From Amycolatopsis cihanbeyliensis (lineage in GTDB: Bacteria > Actinomycetota > Actinomycetes > Mycobacteriales > Pseudonocardiaceae), in assembly GCF_006715045.1 (NCBI RefSeq), contig NZ_VFML01000001.1:1704501-1768500 (forward strand): a stretch of DNA of 64,000 nt, in the 5' to 3' direction. The first letter of the stretch is position 1, and the number at the start of each line of letters is the position of its first letter. Positions 53,438 through 62,196 of this stretch are shown here, piece by piece. The notes beneath the pieces are model-generated. The model made no database searches. It had not been told where the DNA came from and was given only the letters and a program-made list of their open reading frames with translations. A program made the translations under genes and the position numbers.

Positions 53438-54514
53438 ATGCCATTCTCCCTCGGCCCCGAAGAGAAGCGGGCCTACATGTCCACACTGGATGCTCCGGCG
53501 CCGCAGCTCGACCTGCTCGCGGCGGTGGCCTTCCGCGCGGTGGGTGCCGCGGCGCGGCTGGGCGTGTTCGAGGAGCTCGGCGACGGGGAACGCACCGCGG
53601 GTGAGCTCGCCGCCGGGATCGGCGCGGATGAGCATGCCCTGCGGCTGCTGCTGGACGTGCTGGTGAGCGCGGGCTACCTCACCCGCGCCGGCGGGTGGTA
53701 CGCCTGCGGCCCCAGTGCCCGGAAATGGCTGCGCCAGGGAGTTCCGGGCAGCTACCTGCCCACCGTGTCGCTGTGGCAGAACCTGCTGTTCGAGCTCTGG
53801 GACGATCTGGAGGACACGGTGCGCGCGGGACGTCCCGCGGCCGACTTCTACCGGTGGCTGGAGGACCGCCCCGGCCCGGCCGCGCAGTTCCAGCGGATGC
53901 TGGGCACGCTGGCCTCATGGCTTTCCGGGGAGGTGACCGAGCTGGTCCCGGTTCCGCGGCGGGGCGGCAGCCTGCTCGACATCGGTGGGGGGCACGCCCG
54001 CTACAGCATCGCCTTCTGCGAGCGCCACCCGGAGCTGCGGGCACGCGTGCTCGACCTGCCTGCGGCGCTGGCGGCGGGCAAGGAGGCGGTCGAGACCGCC
54101 GGGCTCGGCGACCGGGTCACCCTGCACGCACACGACGTTCTCGCGACCGACCTCGGCTCCGGCCACGACGTCGCGCTGCTGTTCAACATCCTGCACGGTA
54201 ACCAACCCGAAGAGAACTCCGCCCTGCTGGAAGCGGTGCACCGGGCCGTGCGCCCCGGAGGCGTCGTGGCCGTGCTGGAACAGCTCACCGACGCCGACTC
54301 GATCACCGACCCCGACTCGGTCGCGGACGAGGCCATGGTCCGGGCGTTCAGCCTGAACCTGTTCCACACCCAGGGCGGCAGGGTCTACGACCGCGCGGGC
54401 ATCGACGAGCTGCTCACCGGCGCCGGTTTCCGGCGGCCGGAGTGGAGCACCCTGTGCAAGCTCCCCACCGACCACCTCGCGGTGACCAGGAAACCGGCCG
54501 GTGACGCGCCGTGA
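53438..54514 (+). CDS. O-methyltransferase (AcrS/plant-type dimerising SAM enzyme)
   Basis: A 358-residue methyltransferase. The N-terminal winged-helix dimerisation part (about 20-105, AVGAAARLGVFEELGDGERT) is followed by the SAM fold with LLDIGGGHARYSIAF (about 178-192), VLDLPAAL near 205 and ALLFNILHGNQPEEN near 246, where His is in the position of the catalytic base. This architecture methylates hydroxyl groups of aromatic or polyketide substrates. The hydroxyl made by the KMO-like enzyme is an attractive target (inference). Its stop overlaps the next gene's GTG. Confidence 0.88.
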   Translation: MPFSLGPEEKRAYMSTLDAPAPQLDLLAAVAFRAVGAAARLGVFEELGDGERTAGELAAGIGADEHALRLLLDVLVSAGYLTRAGGWYACGPSARKWLRQGVPGSYLPTVSLWQNLLFELWDDLEDTVRAGRPAADFYRWLEDRPGPAAQFQRMLGTLASWLSGEVTELVPVPRRGGSLLDIGGGHARYSIAFCERHPELRARVLDLPAALAAGKEAVETAGLGDRVTLHAHDVLATDLGSGHDVALLFNILHGNQPEENSALLEAVHRAVRPGGVVAVLEQLTDADSITDPDSVADEAMVRAFSLNLFHTQGGRVYDRAGIDELLTGAGFRRPEWSTLCKLPTDHLAVTRKPAGDAP

Positions 54515-57009
54515 CCGCCGCGCAGGGGCAGGCGTTCCCCGCTTCCTTCGCGCAGCAGGGAATGTGGCTGTCCAGCCGGCTCGTCCCGGACACCCCGCTG
54601 TACCTGCTCGGCGTGGACTACCGGCTGCCCTACCGGGTCACCGCCGAGCAGCTCGCCGCGGCCGTCGCGGAGATCGCGCGCAGGCACGAGACCCTGCGCA
54701 CCGCGCTGCGCCTGCGGGAGGACACCCTGATGCAGGTGGTGTACCCGCCCGCGCCCCCGTCACTGCCGGTCGAGGACCTCACCGAGTTACCGCCGCCGGA
54801 ACGCGCGAAACGGGTGGCCCGGCTGCTGGCGGCCGAGGCAGGCACCCCACTCGAACTCGACCGACCACCGTTGTGGCGCGGGCGGCTGGTGCGCTGTGCC
54901 ACCGCGGAATGGCACCTGATCTTCGTCGCGCATCACGCCGTCCTGGACGCGACCTCGATCTTCAACCTGCGCCGCGAGCTGCACGAGCTGTGCCGCGCGG
55001 CCGCGGAGGGAACTCGGCCCCGGCTGCCGGACCTGCCGATCCAGTACGCGGATTTCAGTGCCTGGCAACGGGACCAGGTTTCCGCCCCGGCTTCGGCCGA
55101 GCACCTGCGGTTCTGGCGTGCCCGGCTGGCGGGCCTACCCGACTCGCATTCCGTGCCCACCGATCACCCCCGACCGCCCCATGCCACGCATGTCGGCGCC
55201 CAGGTCCGGTTCACCGTCCCGGCCGGGCTCGCCGCGGCGGTGCGGGCGTACGGGCGTAGCCACGGGGCGAGCCCGTTCATGGTGCTGCTCGCCGCGTTCC
55301 AGGCCGTGCTGGCCAGGTTGTCCGGTGAGCCGGACACGGTGGTCGGCACCCCGGTGGCCGGTCGCGAGCTGCCGGAGCTCGACCCGCTGATCGGCATGTT
55401 CGTCAACACGCTGGTGCTGCGCACGGACCTGTCCGGCGACCCGAGCTTCGCGGAGATCGTGCGGCGGGCGCGGGAGACCGCGCTGTCGGCGTGGGAACAC
55501 CAGCAGACCCCGTTCGACCTGCTGGTGGAATCCCTTGCGCCGCACCGGAATCCCGGTCGTCACCCGCTGTTCCAGCTCGGGTTCAACTTCCTCCCGGAAC
55601 GGGGGTACGCTGGCAGCGGCAACGAGGTGTCCTCGATGGGCATGGACGGCGAGGACGCGCAGGCCACGGTCTCCCGGTTCGACCTGCACCTGGACCTGTT
55701 CGAGCAGGACGGTGGCCTGGTCGGCGTGCTGGAGTACGCCACGGACCTGTTCGATGCCGGCTCCGTGCGGGCCTTCACGGGGCGCTACACCCGGCTGCTG
55801 GCCGCGGGTGTGGCCGAGCCGGATACCCCGCTGTCCCGGCTGCCGCTGCTGGCGGAGGCGGAACGGCGGCGGCTGGTCGAGGCGGCCGACCCCGGCGGTG
55901 CCGTTCCGGCCGAGCCGGTGTGGCCCCGGTTCGCGGCCGTGGCCGAGGCGCGGGCGGCCGAACCGGCCGTGTGCCACGGCTCCGGCTCCCCGGTGAGCTA
56001 CGCGGCACTCGCCCGCGCCGCCACCGCGCTGGGCGACCGGCTCATCGCGGGCACCACCGGTCCGGTCGCACTGCTACCCGGCGCCGACGCCGCGCAGCTG
56101 GCCACCGGGGTGCTCGGCGCCCTGTACGCGGGCAGGCCGTTCCTGCTGCTGGACGCGGGTCAACCCGCCGCACGACTCGGTTTCCTCCTGCGCAGCACCG
56201 GAATCGGCGCGCTGGTCGCCGCCGCGGACCAGCCGGTACCGCCGGCCGAGCTGCCGGTGCTCGGGTTCGATCCCGCCGCCGACCCGCCCACCGGTGCACC
56301 CGCGCGGCAGCCGCGGGAGGCCGCGGCGTGGCTGTGCGGGCTACCGTCCCGCGCCGGGCTGCCGAAGCAGGCCGTGGTGAGCGGACTCGGGCTGGCGGCG
56401 AGCGTCGAAGCGCTGCACGAGTTGCTGCGGCCGGAGCCGGGCGACGGCATCGGGCTGGTACCGGGACACCCCGCCGCGCTGTCGGTACCCCTGGTGCTGG
56501 CCGGGCTGCTCGCCGGCGGCACGCTCCGCCAGGTGCGCGCGGGTACGTCCGCGCGGGTCGATCACCTCGCCGTCACGGAGTCCACGGTGGACCTCCTCGG
56601 CCCTGTCCGGCCGGAGCGGACGCTGTTGCTGGACGGGGAACCGGGTGTTCCGCCGCCGGGGTGCCCGCCTGATGTCCGGTTGGTGCGCCGGTTCGGCTTC
56701 GCCGAGTGCGCCGGTGCCGGGCTGCTGGCCAGGGAGGAACCCGGGGTGTTCACGCCGGGGCCACGGCTCGGCGCCTGCGTGCTGGACACCCGGATGGAAC
56801 TGGTCGCCGAAGGCGTGCTCGGCGAGTTGTGCCTGACCGGGCCCACCGTGGCCCTCGGTTACCTGGGCAGGCCGGGACCGAGCGCGGAGCGGTTCCCGCC
56901 CGATCCGAACGCGCGGCGACCGGGGACCCGGCTGCTGCGCACCGGCCTGGCGGCGCGCTGGCGGCCGGACGGCACCCTGGAGACACGAGCGAGGAAGGCG
57001 GCACGATGA
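54511..57009 (+). CDS. condensation domain fused to a degenerate, truncated adenylation domain (C-A*)
   Basis: An 832-residue protein. The C domain (about 8-440) has HHAVLDA at 141-147, with both histidines and Asp kept. The region about 470-832 is recognisable as an A domain only by outline. A3 is replaced by GLPSRAGLPKQ near 610, A5 is eroded, and A7 reads LLRTGLAARWRPDG, lacking the Asp that binds the ribose. It stops before A8-A10, so the catalytic lysine is absent and there is no carrier. It cannot activate an amino acid by the known mechanism. The C domain may act in trans on a carrier elsewhere in the cluster, with the A-like part as a structural partner (inference). Confidence 0.85.
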   Translation: MTAAQGQAFPASFAQQGMWLSSRLVPDTPLYLLGVDYRLPYRVTAEQLAAAVAEIARRHETLRTALRLREDTLMQVVYPPAPPSLPVEDLTELPPPERAKRVARLLAAEAGTPLELDRPPLWRGRLVRCATAEWHLIFVAHHAVLDATSIFNLRRELHELCRAAAEGTRPRLPDLPIQYADFSAWQRDQVSAPASAEHLRFWRARLAGLPDSHSVPTDHPRPPHATHVGAQVRFTVPAGLAAAVRAYGRSHGASPFMVLLAAFQAVLARLSGEPDTVVGTPVAGRELPELDPLIGMFVNTLVLRTDLSGDPSFAEIVRRARETALSAWEHQQTPFDLLVESLAPHRNPGRHPLFQLGFNFLPERGYAGSGNEVSSMGMDGEDAQATVSRFDLHLDLFEQDGGLVGVLEYATDLFDAGSVRAFTGRYTRLLAAGVAEPDTPLSRLPLLAEAERRRLVEAADPGGAVPAEPVWPRFAAVAEARAAEPAVCHGSGSPVSYAALARAATALGDRLIAGTTGPVALLPGADAAQLATGVLGALYAGRPFLLLDAGQPAARLGFLLRSTGIGALVAAADQPVPPAELPVLGFDPAADPPTGAPARQPREAAAWLCGLPSRAGLPKQAVVSGLGLAASVEALHELLRPEPGDGIGLVPGHPAALSVPLVLAGLLAGGTLRQVRAGTSARVDHLAVTESTVDLLGPVRPERTLLLDGEPGVPPPGCPPDVRLVRRFGFAECAGAGLLAREEPGVFTPGPRLGACVLDTRMELVAEGVLGELCLTGPTVALGYLGRPGPSAERFPPDPNARRPGTRLLRTGLAARWRPDGTLETRARKAAR

Positions 57010-57509
57010 CGGTTTCCCCACCGGCCGAACAACTCGCCGAGGACCTGTGCGGGCGGCTGACCGAAGCCGGGTTCGGGCCGTGCTTCGGCACCCCCTGCGG
57101 CATCCTCTCCCCGCTGTACCGGGCGCTGGAGCGTACCGTCGGGATGCGCACCATCACCAGGGAGGACAACGCCGTCGGCGTCGCGGTCGGCGCGTCGCTC
57201 GCCGGGCGGTTCCCGGTGGTACTCATGCAGAACTCCGGCCTCGGGCAGTCGGTGAACGCGCTGGCTTCCCTGGTCGTGCCCTACCGTATCCCCCTGCTGC
57301 TGGTGATCAGCCTGCGCGGGATCGACCCGGACCCGACGCCGGAGAACCAGGTGATGGGCAGGCTGACCGAACCACTGCTGTCCGGTTTGGACATCCCGAC
57401 CGAGACCGTGGGCTCCCCCGGCGTGACCGGCTTCCTCGGCGAGGTCCGGCGGGATCGGCGCGCGGCCGCCCTGCTCGTCCCGCCCGCGGCCTTCGGGTGG
57501 CGGGCATGA
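57006..57509 (+). CDS. ThDP-dependent decarboxylase, PYR (alpha) subunit, sulfo/phosphonopyruvate decarboxylase-like
   Basis: A 167-residue subunit whose ATG overlaps the previous stop. It corresponds to the N-terminal pyrimidine-binding domain of ThDP enzymes: GPCFGTPCGILSPLY near 23, the cofactor-activating Glu53 in TREDNAVGVAVGASLAG, and LMQNSGLGQSVNALASLV near 75-92. The latter stretch is very similar to sulfopyruvate and phosphonopyruvate decarboxylase alpha chains. It works with the next gene product as a heteromer. No PEP mutase or phosphonate gene and no sulfopyruvate-forming gene are nearby, so the 2-oxoacid substrate is open. Confidence 0.85.
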   Translation: MTVSPPAEQLAEDLCGRLTEAGFGPCFGTPCGILSPLYRALERTVGMRTITREDNAVGVAVGASLAGRFPVVLMQNSGLGQSVNALASLVVPYRIPLLLVISLRGIDPDPTPENQVMGRLTEPLLSGLDIPTETVGSPGVTGFLGEVRRDRRAAALLVPPAAFGWRA

Positions 57510-58066
57510 ACAAGACCGCGGCGATCGGGGCCGTACTCGCGGCCACCACGAACGAACCCGTCGTCTTCACCACCGGGTACGCCTGCCGGATCGCGCGACA
57601 TCTCGGTGACCGGCCGGGACACTTCTACATGACCGGTTCGATGGGCCTCGCCTGCGCCATCGGCGCCGGTGTCGCGCTGGAGACCGGGCGCACCACGGTG
57701 ATCGTGGACGGGGACGGGAGCGTGCTGATGAACCCGGCCTGCCTGGTCACCGCGGGCGCGATGACTTCCCTGCCGCTGGTGCACGTGCTGCTCGATGACG
57801 GCCGGTACGCCTCCACCGGTGGGCAGGAAGTCCCCTCCGCACGGGCGGACCTGTGTGCGTGGGCCCTGGCCTCCGGCTACCTGCTGGCCGCCGACACCGC
57901 CGGCGAGGCCGAGCTCACGGAACTGCTCCGCACCGAACTGGCAGCGGGCAACGGTCCGGTGTTCCTGCGCTGCGTGCTGACCGAGCCCGACCCCCCGGTG
58001 CCGCCCCGCGTCGACGTCGACCTCCCCACCCACGCTCGCCGCTTCACCGCCCACTGCGGTGAGTGA
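57506..58066 (+). CDS. ThDP-dependent decarboxylase, PP (beta) subunit
   Basis: A 186-residue partner of the preceding gene, coupled by a 4-bp overlap. It has the diphosphate/Mg-binding motif GDGS...N (Asp68, Asp70, Asn76), and LPLVHVLLDDGRYASTGGQ near 92-110 typical of sulfopyruvate/phosphonopyruvate decarboxylase beta chains. TGSMGLACAIGAGVAL near 45 is also family-typical. The pair would decarboxylate a 3-substituted pyruvate to an aldehyde, or do an acyloin-type ligation, for the cluster. It is the last gene of the operon. Confidence 0.87.
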   Translation: MNKTAAIGAVLAATTNEPVVFTTGYACRIARHLGDRPGHFYMTGSMGLACAIGAGVALETGRTTVIVDGDGSVLMNPACLVTAGAMTSLPLVHVLLDDGRYASTGGQEVPSARADLCAWALASGYLLAADTAGEAELTELLRTELAAGNGPVFLRCVLTEPDPPVPPRVDVDLPTHARRFTAHCGE

Positions 58067-58574
58067 CCCGGAACGTGGGAACGGGCCGCTCACCGCGGTC
58101 ACGTGCGGTTGACGATATTGCCGTGCCGGTAGATACCAATCCGACCTCCAGCAGGCCGACCCGCTTGTCTCGCAGGCAAGGCCGCGTCGGCCGAGCCGAC
58201 CTACTTCCGGTCTCCTTGGTAGTAGGCGGTGTCGAAGGGGAGGTGGATACGCAGGCCCGTGGTGGGGCCGTCGGCCGAGGTGGCGAGCGCTCCGTCGAGG
58301 TAGAGCCGGAGGGTCTCCGACGAAGAAGCAATAGTTCAGCGGCAAACAATTCTCGTATAATTACCGCAGCGGAAGCGCGGAAGCGGGTTCACGAGGACCT
58401 CGCCGCGATCTCGCGGTACACCCTCCGTGCCGGACTCACCACCCGAAGCGCCTGATCACAGGCCCGCAACGGAACGGCCGCTACCTCTCCACGTGGGGGT
58501 GCCCGATCTCGACCCTCCCGAACAAGGATGACCGCCATTGCCAGTGACCCGGATCACACGGTCAAGGAGGTCGA
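58067..58574. other. 508-bp intergenic region between the biosynthetic operon and the Liv operon
   Basis: No intact gene. It contains the end of the NRPS-PKS transcription unit, a small decayed minus-strand fragment (58201-58335), an AT-rich patch near 58330-58370, and the ribosome-binding site of the Liv operon (AAGGAGG at 58564-58570). A GGCCGAC/GTCGGCC inverted pair (around 58154 and 58185) is too weak to call a terminator. The Liv promoter presumably lies in the last 200 bp. Confidence 0.45.
58201..58335 (-). pseudogene. small minus-strand gene remnant, unrecognised
   Basis: An open minus-strand segment of about 44 codons between an upstream TGA and a terminal TAG. It reads SSETLRLYLDGALATSADGP, then TTGLRIHLPFDTAYYQGDRK. 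The composition is protein-like and unlike the translations of the other frames, but there is no start codon or Shine-Dalgarno. Likely the C-terminal scrap of a lost gene; the family is not recognised. Confidence 0.3.
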
Positions 58575-59429
58575 GTGGAAAGCGGCGCGGGAGAGGGGAA
58601 TCCAGGGAACTCCGTCCTGCTGAGCGTGCGTGACCTCCATGTCCGGTACGGCCGGTCGGTCATCGCCCTGCACGGTGTACACCTGGATGTTCCGCCGGAC
58701 GGGGTGGTTGCCGTGCTGGGCAGCAACGGCGCGGGTAAGTCCACACTGCTGCGCGCGGTGTCCGGAACGCTGCGGATGCACCGCGGGGCCGTGTCCGGCG
58801 GCGAGGTTCGCTACCGGGACAGGCGGATCGACCGGCTGGATCCGGCCGCGATCGTGCACCTCGGGGTGGTCGGCGTGCCGGAGGGCCGGCAGGTCTTCGC
58901 CAGGATGACCGTGGAGGAGAACCTGCGGGCCGGCGGGATCGGAGCCGCCTCCGCGCGGGGAAGGGCCGCGGCCCGCCGGCGGGTGCATGAGCTGTTCCCC
59001 GTGCTGGCCGACCGGGCCCGCCAGCGCGCCGGCCTGCTGTCCGGCGGCGAGCAGCAGATGCTCGCGATCGGCCGTGCCCTCATGTCGAGCCCGGAACTGC
59101 TGCTGCTGGACGAGCCCTCGCTCGGGTTGGCACCGAAGGTGGTCGACCGGATCGGTGCGATCATCCGGGAAATCCACCAGCAGGGCACGGCCGTGGTGCT
59201 GGTCGAGCAGAACGCCGTGATGGCACTGCGGGTCGCCGAACACGCGGTGGTGCTCGAGGTCGGCAGGGTCGCGCTCAGCGGCCCCGCCGCGGAACTGTCC
59301 CGCAGCGAGGACGTGCAGCGGCTCTACCTCGGCGGGCACGCCGAGTCGCAGGCCGCCGCGCAGGAGGACGCCGCACTGGCCGCCAGCACGCGGTCGGCCT
59401 CCCGGGGCCTGTCGAGGTGGACCGGATGA
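58575..59429 (+). CDS. livF: branched-chain amino acid ABC transporter ATPase, LivF-type
   Basis: A 284-residue ATP-binding subunit from a GTG with a perfect AAGGAGG four bases upstream. Walker A is LGSNGAGKST (about 48-57), the signature is LSGGEQQ near 156, Walker B is LLLLDEPSLGL near 176, and the switch His is replaced by the LVEQN motif typical of LivF. The C-terminal ~25 residues are an Ala/Ser-rich extension. It is the first gene of a five-gene operon. The transported substrate could be a branched-chain amino acid, amide or urea-like compound. Confidence 0.92.
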   Translation: MESGAGEGNPGNSVLLSVRDLHVRYGRSVIALHGVHLDVPPDGVVAVLGSNGAGKSTLLRAVSGTLRMHRGAVSGGEVRYRDRRIDRLDPAAIVHLGVVGVPEGRQVFARMTVEENLRAGGIGAASARGRAAARRRVHELFPVLADRARQRAGLLSGGEQQMLAIGRALMSSPELLLLDEPSLGLAPKVVDRIGAIIREIHQQGTAVVLVEQNAVMALRVAEHAVVLEVGRVALSGPAAELSRSEDVQRLYLGGHAESQAAAQEDAALAASTRSASRGLSRWTG

Positions 59430-60211
59430 CCACCATCCCCGAACTGCGCGTACGGGAGGTAACGCTGCGCTTCGGCGGCCTGACCGCGCTGGACGAGGTG
59501 TCCTTCACCGTGCGACCCGGCTCGCTGCACGCGCTGATCGGACCGAACGGCGCCGGGAAGTCCAGCTGTTTCAACGTGATCAGCGGTGTGTACCGGGCAG
59601 GCACCGGCCGGGTGGAGCTGGGTGAGCAGGACATCACCCTGCGCGGGCCGCACACCCTCGCGGGCGCGGGCATCGGCCGTTCCTTCCAGAACACCGCGCT
59701 GTCGGCGCGTTCCACCGTGCTGGACAACGTGCTGCTCGGCAGGCACGCCCTCACCAGGGGCGGATTCCTCTCCTGCGGGCTGCGGTTGCCGTGGACCGTC
59801 CGGCAGGAACGCAGGCACACCGCACGGGTCAGGGAGATCTGCGACTTCCTCGGCCTCGCCGACCGGCTCCACCTTCCGGTCGCCGCACTACCCTACGGCG
59901 CCGCCAAGCGGGTCGATCTCGCCCGGGCCCTGGCGGTCGAGCCGAGCCTGTTGCTGCTGGACGAACCCGCGGCGGGGATGAACGCGATGGAGACCGCGGA
60001 GCTGGCGCACACCATCCAGGAGGTCCGCGAGGAGCTCGGGATCTCGATCCTGCTGGTGGAACACGACATGGGCCTGGTGATGGGCATCGCGGACCGGATC
60101 ACGGTGCTGGATTTCGGCAGGTTGATCGCCGACGGCACCCCCGCCGAGGTGCGGGCGAACCCGGAGGTCATCCGGGCATACCTGGGAACGTCGGCCGAGG
60201 AGAACGAGTGA
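59426..60211 (+). CDS. livG: branched-chain amino acid ABC transporter ATPase, LivG-type
   Basis: A 261-residue ATP-binding subunit; the ATG at 59426 overlaps the LivF stop and follows GAGGTGG. Walker A is IGPNGAGKSS near 36, FNVISGVYRAGTGRV near 46, Walker B is LLLLDEPAAGMN near 176, and LVEHDMGLVMGIADRI near 215 is diagnostic of LivG. The signature motif is degenerate (LPYGAAKRVDLARAL near 154), as usual for LivG. Pairs with LivF in the transporter. Confidence 0.92.
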   Translation: MTTIPELRVREVTLRFGGLTALDEVSFTVRPGSLHALIGPNGAGKSSCFNVISGVYRAGTGRVELGEQDITLRGPHTLAGAGIGRSFQNTALSARSTVLDNVLLGRHALTRGGFLSCGLRLPWTVRQERRHTARVREICDFLGLADRLHLPVAALPYGAAKRVDLARALAVEPSLLLLDEPAAGMNAMETAELAHTIQEVREELGISILLVEHDMGLVMGIADRITVLDFGRLIADGTPAEVRANPEVIRAYLGTSAEENE

Positions 60212-61086
60212 ACACCTTCCTGCAGCTGGTGGTGAACGGGCTCGGTAAGGGCGCCGTCTTCGCGCTGCTCGCACTGGGCTTCGTGATCATCTTCAAGGCC
60301 ACCGAGGTGATCAACTTCGCGCACGGTTCGCTGGTGTTGTTCGGCGGCTACCTCGTGGTCGTCACCAAGGAGTCGCTCGGCTGGGCGGGCGCGGCTATCT
60401 GCGGTGTCCTCGCGGCCGGGCTGCTCGGGCTCGCGGTGGAACGGTTGCTGCTGTCCAGGGCCCGGCTCGCCGACGCCAACAGCCTCGCCCTGCTCACCAT
60501 CGGGATCGACGTGATCATCACCGAGGAGATCGTGCGCAGGCTGGGCGTGAGCCTGCCGTTCATCGGCGAGGCGTGGGACGCGCGGCCGCTGCAACTCGGC
60601 GGGATCACGCTGTTCCGCACCCACCTGGTCGCGCTGGCGGTCGCCGCGATCCTGATCACCGGGTTCTACCTGGCCTTCCGGTTCTCCAACTGGGGCATCG
60701 CGATGCGGGCGCAGGCGGAGAACAGGGAGGCCGCCGCACTGATGGGCATCCGCAGCTCCCGGGTGACCGCCACCGCCTGGCTGGTGGCCGGCATGCTCGC
60801 GGGAGTCGCGGTGCTGTTCATCGCCACCCAGGACTTCTCCGGCGCAGGGCTGTCCCGCGGCACCCACTCGATCGCGCTGGCCGCGTTTCCCGCTGCGATC
60901 CTCGGCGGGCTGGACTCCACCGCGGGCGCGGTCGTCGGCGGCCTGGTGGTCGGCCTGGTGGAAGCCCTCTCCGCGCAGTACGTGTCGTTCGACTTCGCCA
61001 AGAGCGCGGTGTTCCTGGTGATGCTCGTGGTGCTGGTAATCCGACCATCCGGGTTGTTCGGGACGAGGGAGAGTACCCGTGTCTGA
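60208..61086 (+). CDS. livH: branched-chain amino acid ABC transporter permease, LivH-type
   Basis: A 292-residue permease from a GTG overlapping the LivG stop. About eight membrane helices; N-terminal ALLALGFVIIFKATEVINFAHG is the LivH signature, and MRAQAENREAAALMGI near 163 is the coupling-loop region contacting the ATPase. The C-terminus RPSGLFGTRE is typical. Followed by the partner permease with an 8-bp overlap. Confidence 0.92.
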   Translation: MNTFLQLVVNGLGKGAVFALLALGFVIIFKATEVINFAHGSLVLFGGYLVVVTKESLGWAGAAICGVLAAGLLGLAVERLLLSRARLADANSLALLTIGIDVIITEEIVRRLGVSLPFIGEAWDARPLQLGGITLFRTHLVALAVAAILITGFYLAFRFSNWGIAMRAQAENREAAALMGIRSSRVTATAWLVAGMLAGVAVLFIATQDFSGAGLSRGTHSIALAAFPAAILGGLDSTAGAVVGGLVVGLVEALSAQYVSFDFAKSAVFLVMLVVLVIRPSGLFGTRESTRV

Positions 61087-62191
61087 GCCCCGCCGGCTAT
61101 CGCTACGGCCGGTGCGGCCGGTGCTGTGGCTGGCGCTGCTGGTCGTGCTGCTCGCGCTGCCGCTGTACCTGGAGGCGGCCTGGCTCAAGGCAGGCCAGTA
61201 CATGATGGTCGGCGCGGTCGGGGCCATCGGGCTGACCATGCTGATCGGCCAGGCGGGCCAGTTGTCCCTCGCGCACGCGTTCTTCCTGCTCGCCGGCGGC
61301 ACGTCGTACACCGTGCTGTCCGGTCCGACCGGGGACCAGCGGGTGCTCGGCCTCGGCCTGGATCCCGGCCTGGCGCTGCTCGGCGCGGTGGCGATCAGCA
61401 CCCTGCTCGGCCTCGCGTTCGCCCCGGTGGCGGGGCGGCTGCGCGGGATATACCTCGGCGTGGCCTCGCTGTCCCTGGTCTTTCTCGGGCTGTACTTCGG
61501 GCAGGCCGCGGAGTCGCTCACCGGTGGCACCTCGACCGGGCGGCCGCCGGCGACATTCGAACTGTTCGGGTTCCCGTTTTCCAACGCGGGCCCCGAGATC
61601 GAGTTGCTCGGTGTGCCACTGCGCCAGGCCGAGCGGGTCTGGTACCTGTTCCTCGCGCTGACCGTGATCGCGTTCGTGCTCGCCCGCGGCGCGATCCGTG
61701 GCCGTACCGGCCGTGCCTGGCGCGCCGTGCGGGACAACGAGGCGGCCGCCTCCGTGATGGGCGTGGGCGTCGCCCGCGCCAAGGCGGGCGCCTTCGCGGT
61801 GTCCTCGGCCTACGCCGGCCTTGCCGGGGTGATGACGGTGCTGTGGTTCGACATCCTCAAACCCGACGAGAGCGAGTTCGGTACCTACGGCATCAACACC
61901 TCCATCGCCTTCCTGGCCATGGTGATCATCGGCGGGCTCGGCTCGGTCTCCGGCGCACTGGTCGGCGCGCTGCTGGTGAACGGGCTGCCGCAGGTGCTTT
62001 CCCTGTACGCGGCCGACCTCGGCTGGTTCACCGGAACCGGAGACGGCGCGTTCACCCCTGCCCTGATCAGCTCCTTCGTCTACGGCGCGGCGATCGTGCT
62101 CGTCGTGCTCTTCGAACCCGGTGGGCTCGCGGCGATCGGGCGCCGGATCACGGGCCTGCTGCGGACCACACACCCTGGAAAGGATCGGTGA
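61079..62191 (+). CDS. livM: branched-chain amino acid ABC transporter permease, LivM-type
   Basis: A 370-residue permease from a GTG overlapping LivH by 8 bp. Signature IGLTMLIGQAGQLSLAHAFF near 50-69, coupling loop RAVRDNEAAASVMGVGVARA near 217, and IIGGLGSVSGALVGAL near 280 are standard LivM features. About nine hydrophobic segments. Forms the membrane channel with LivH. Confidence 0.92.
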   Translation: MSEPRRLSLRPVRPVLWLALLVVLLALPLYLEAAWLKAGQYMMVGAVGAIGLTMLIGQAGQLSLAHAFFLLAGGTSYTVLSGPTGDQRVLGLGLDPGLALLGAVAISTLLGLAFAPVAGRLRGIYLGVASLSLVFLGLYFGQAAESLTGGTSTGRPPATFELFGFPFSNAGPEIELLGVPLRQAERVWYLFLALTVIAFVLARGAIRGRTGRAWRAVRDNEAAASVMGVGVARAKAGAFAVSSAYAGLAGVMTVLWFDILKPDESEFGTYGINTSIAFLAMVIIGGLGSVSGALVGALLVNGLPQVLSLYAADLGWFTGTGDGAFTPALISSFVYGAAIVLVVLFEPGGLAAIGRRITGLLRTTHPGKDR

Positions 62192-62196
62192 ACCCT

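Noticed and set aside
54511..57009. Functional adenylation module
   Set aside because: The A3, A5 and A7 motifs are eroded and the A10 lysine region is missing, so it is described as a degenerate A domain.
57281..58345. Minus-strand frame of 354 codons over the ThDP genes and the following gap
   Set aside because: Both plus-strand ThDP subunits have intact family motifs; only a short part in the gap (58201-58335, a different frame) looks protein-like.
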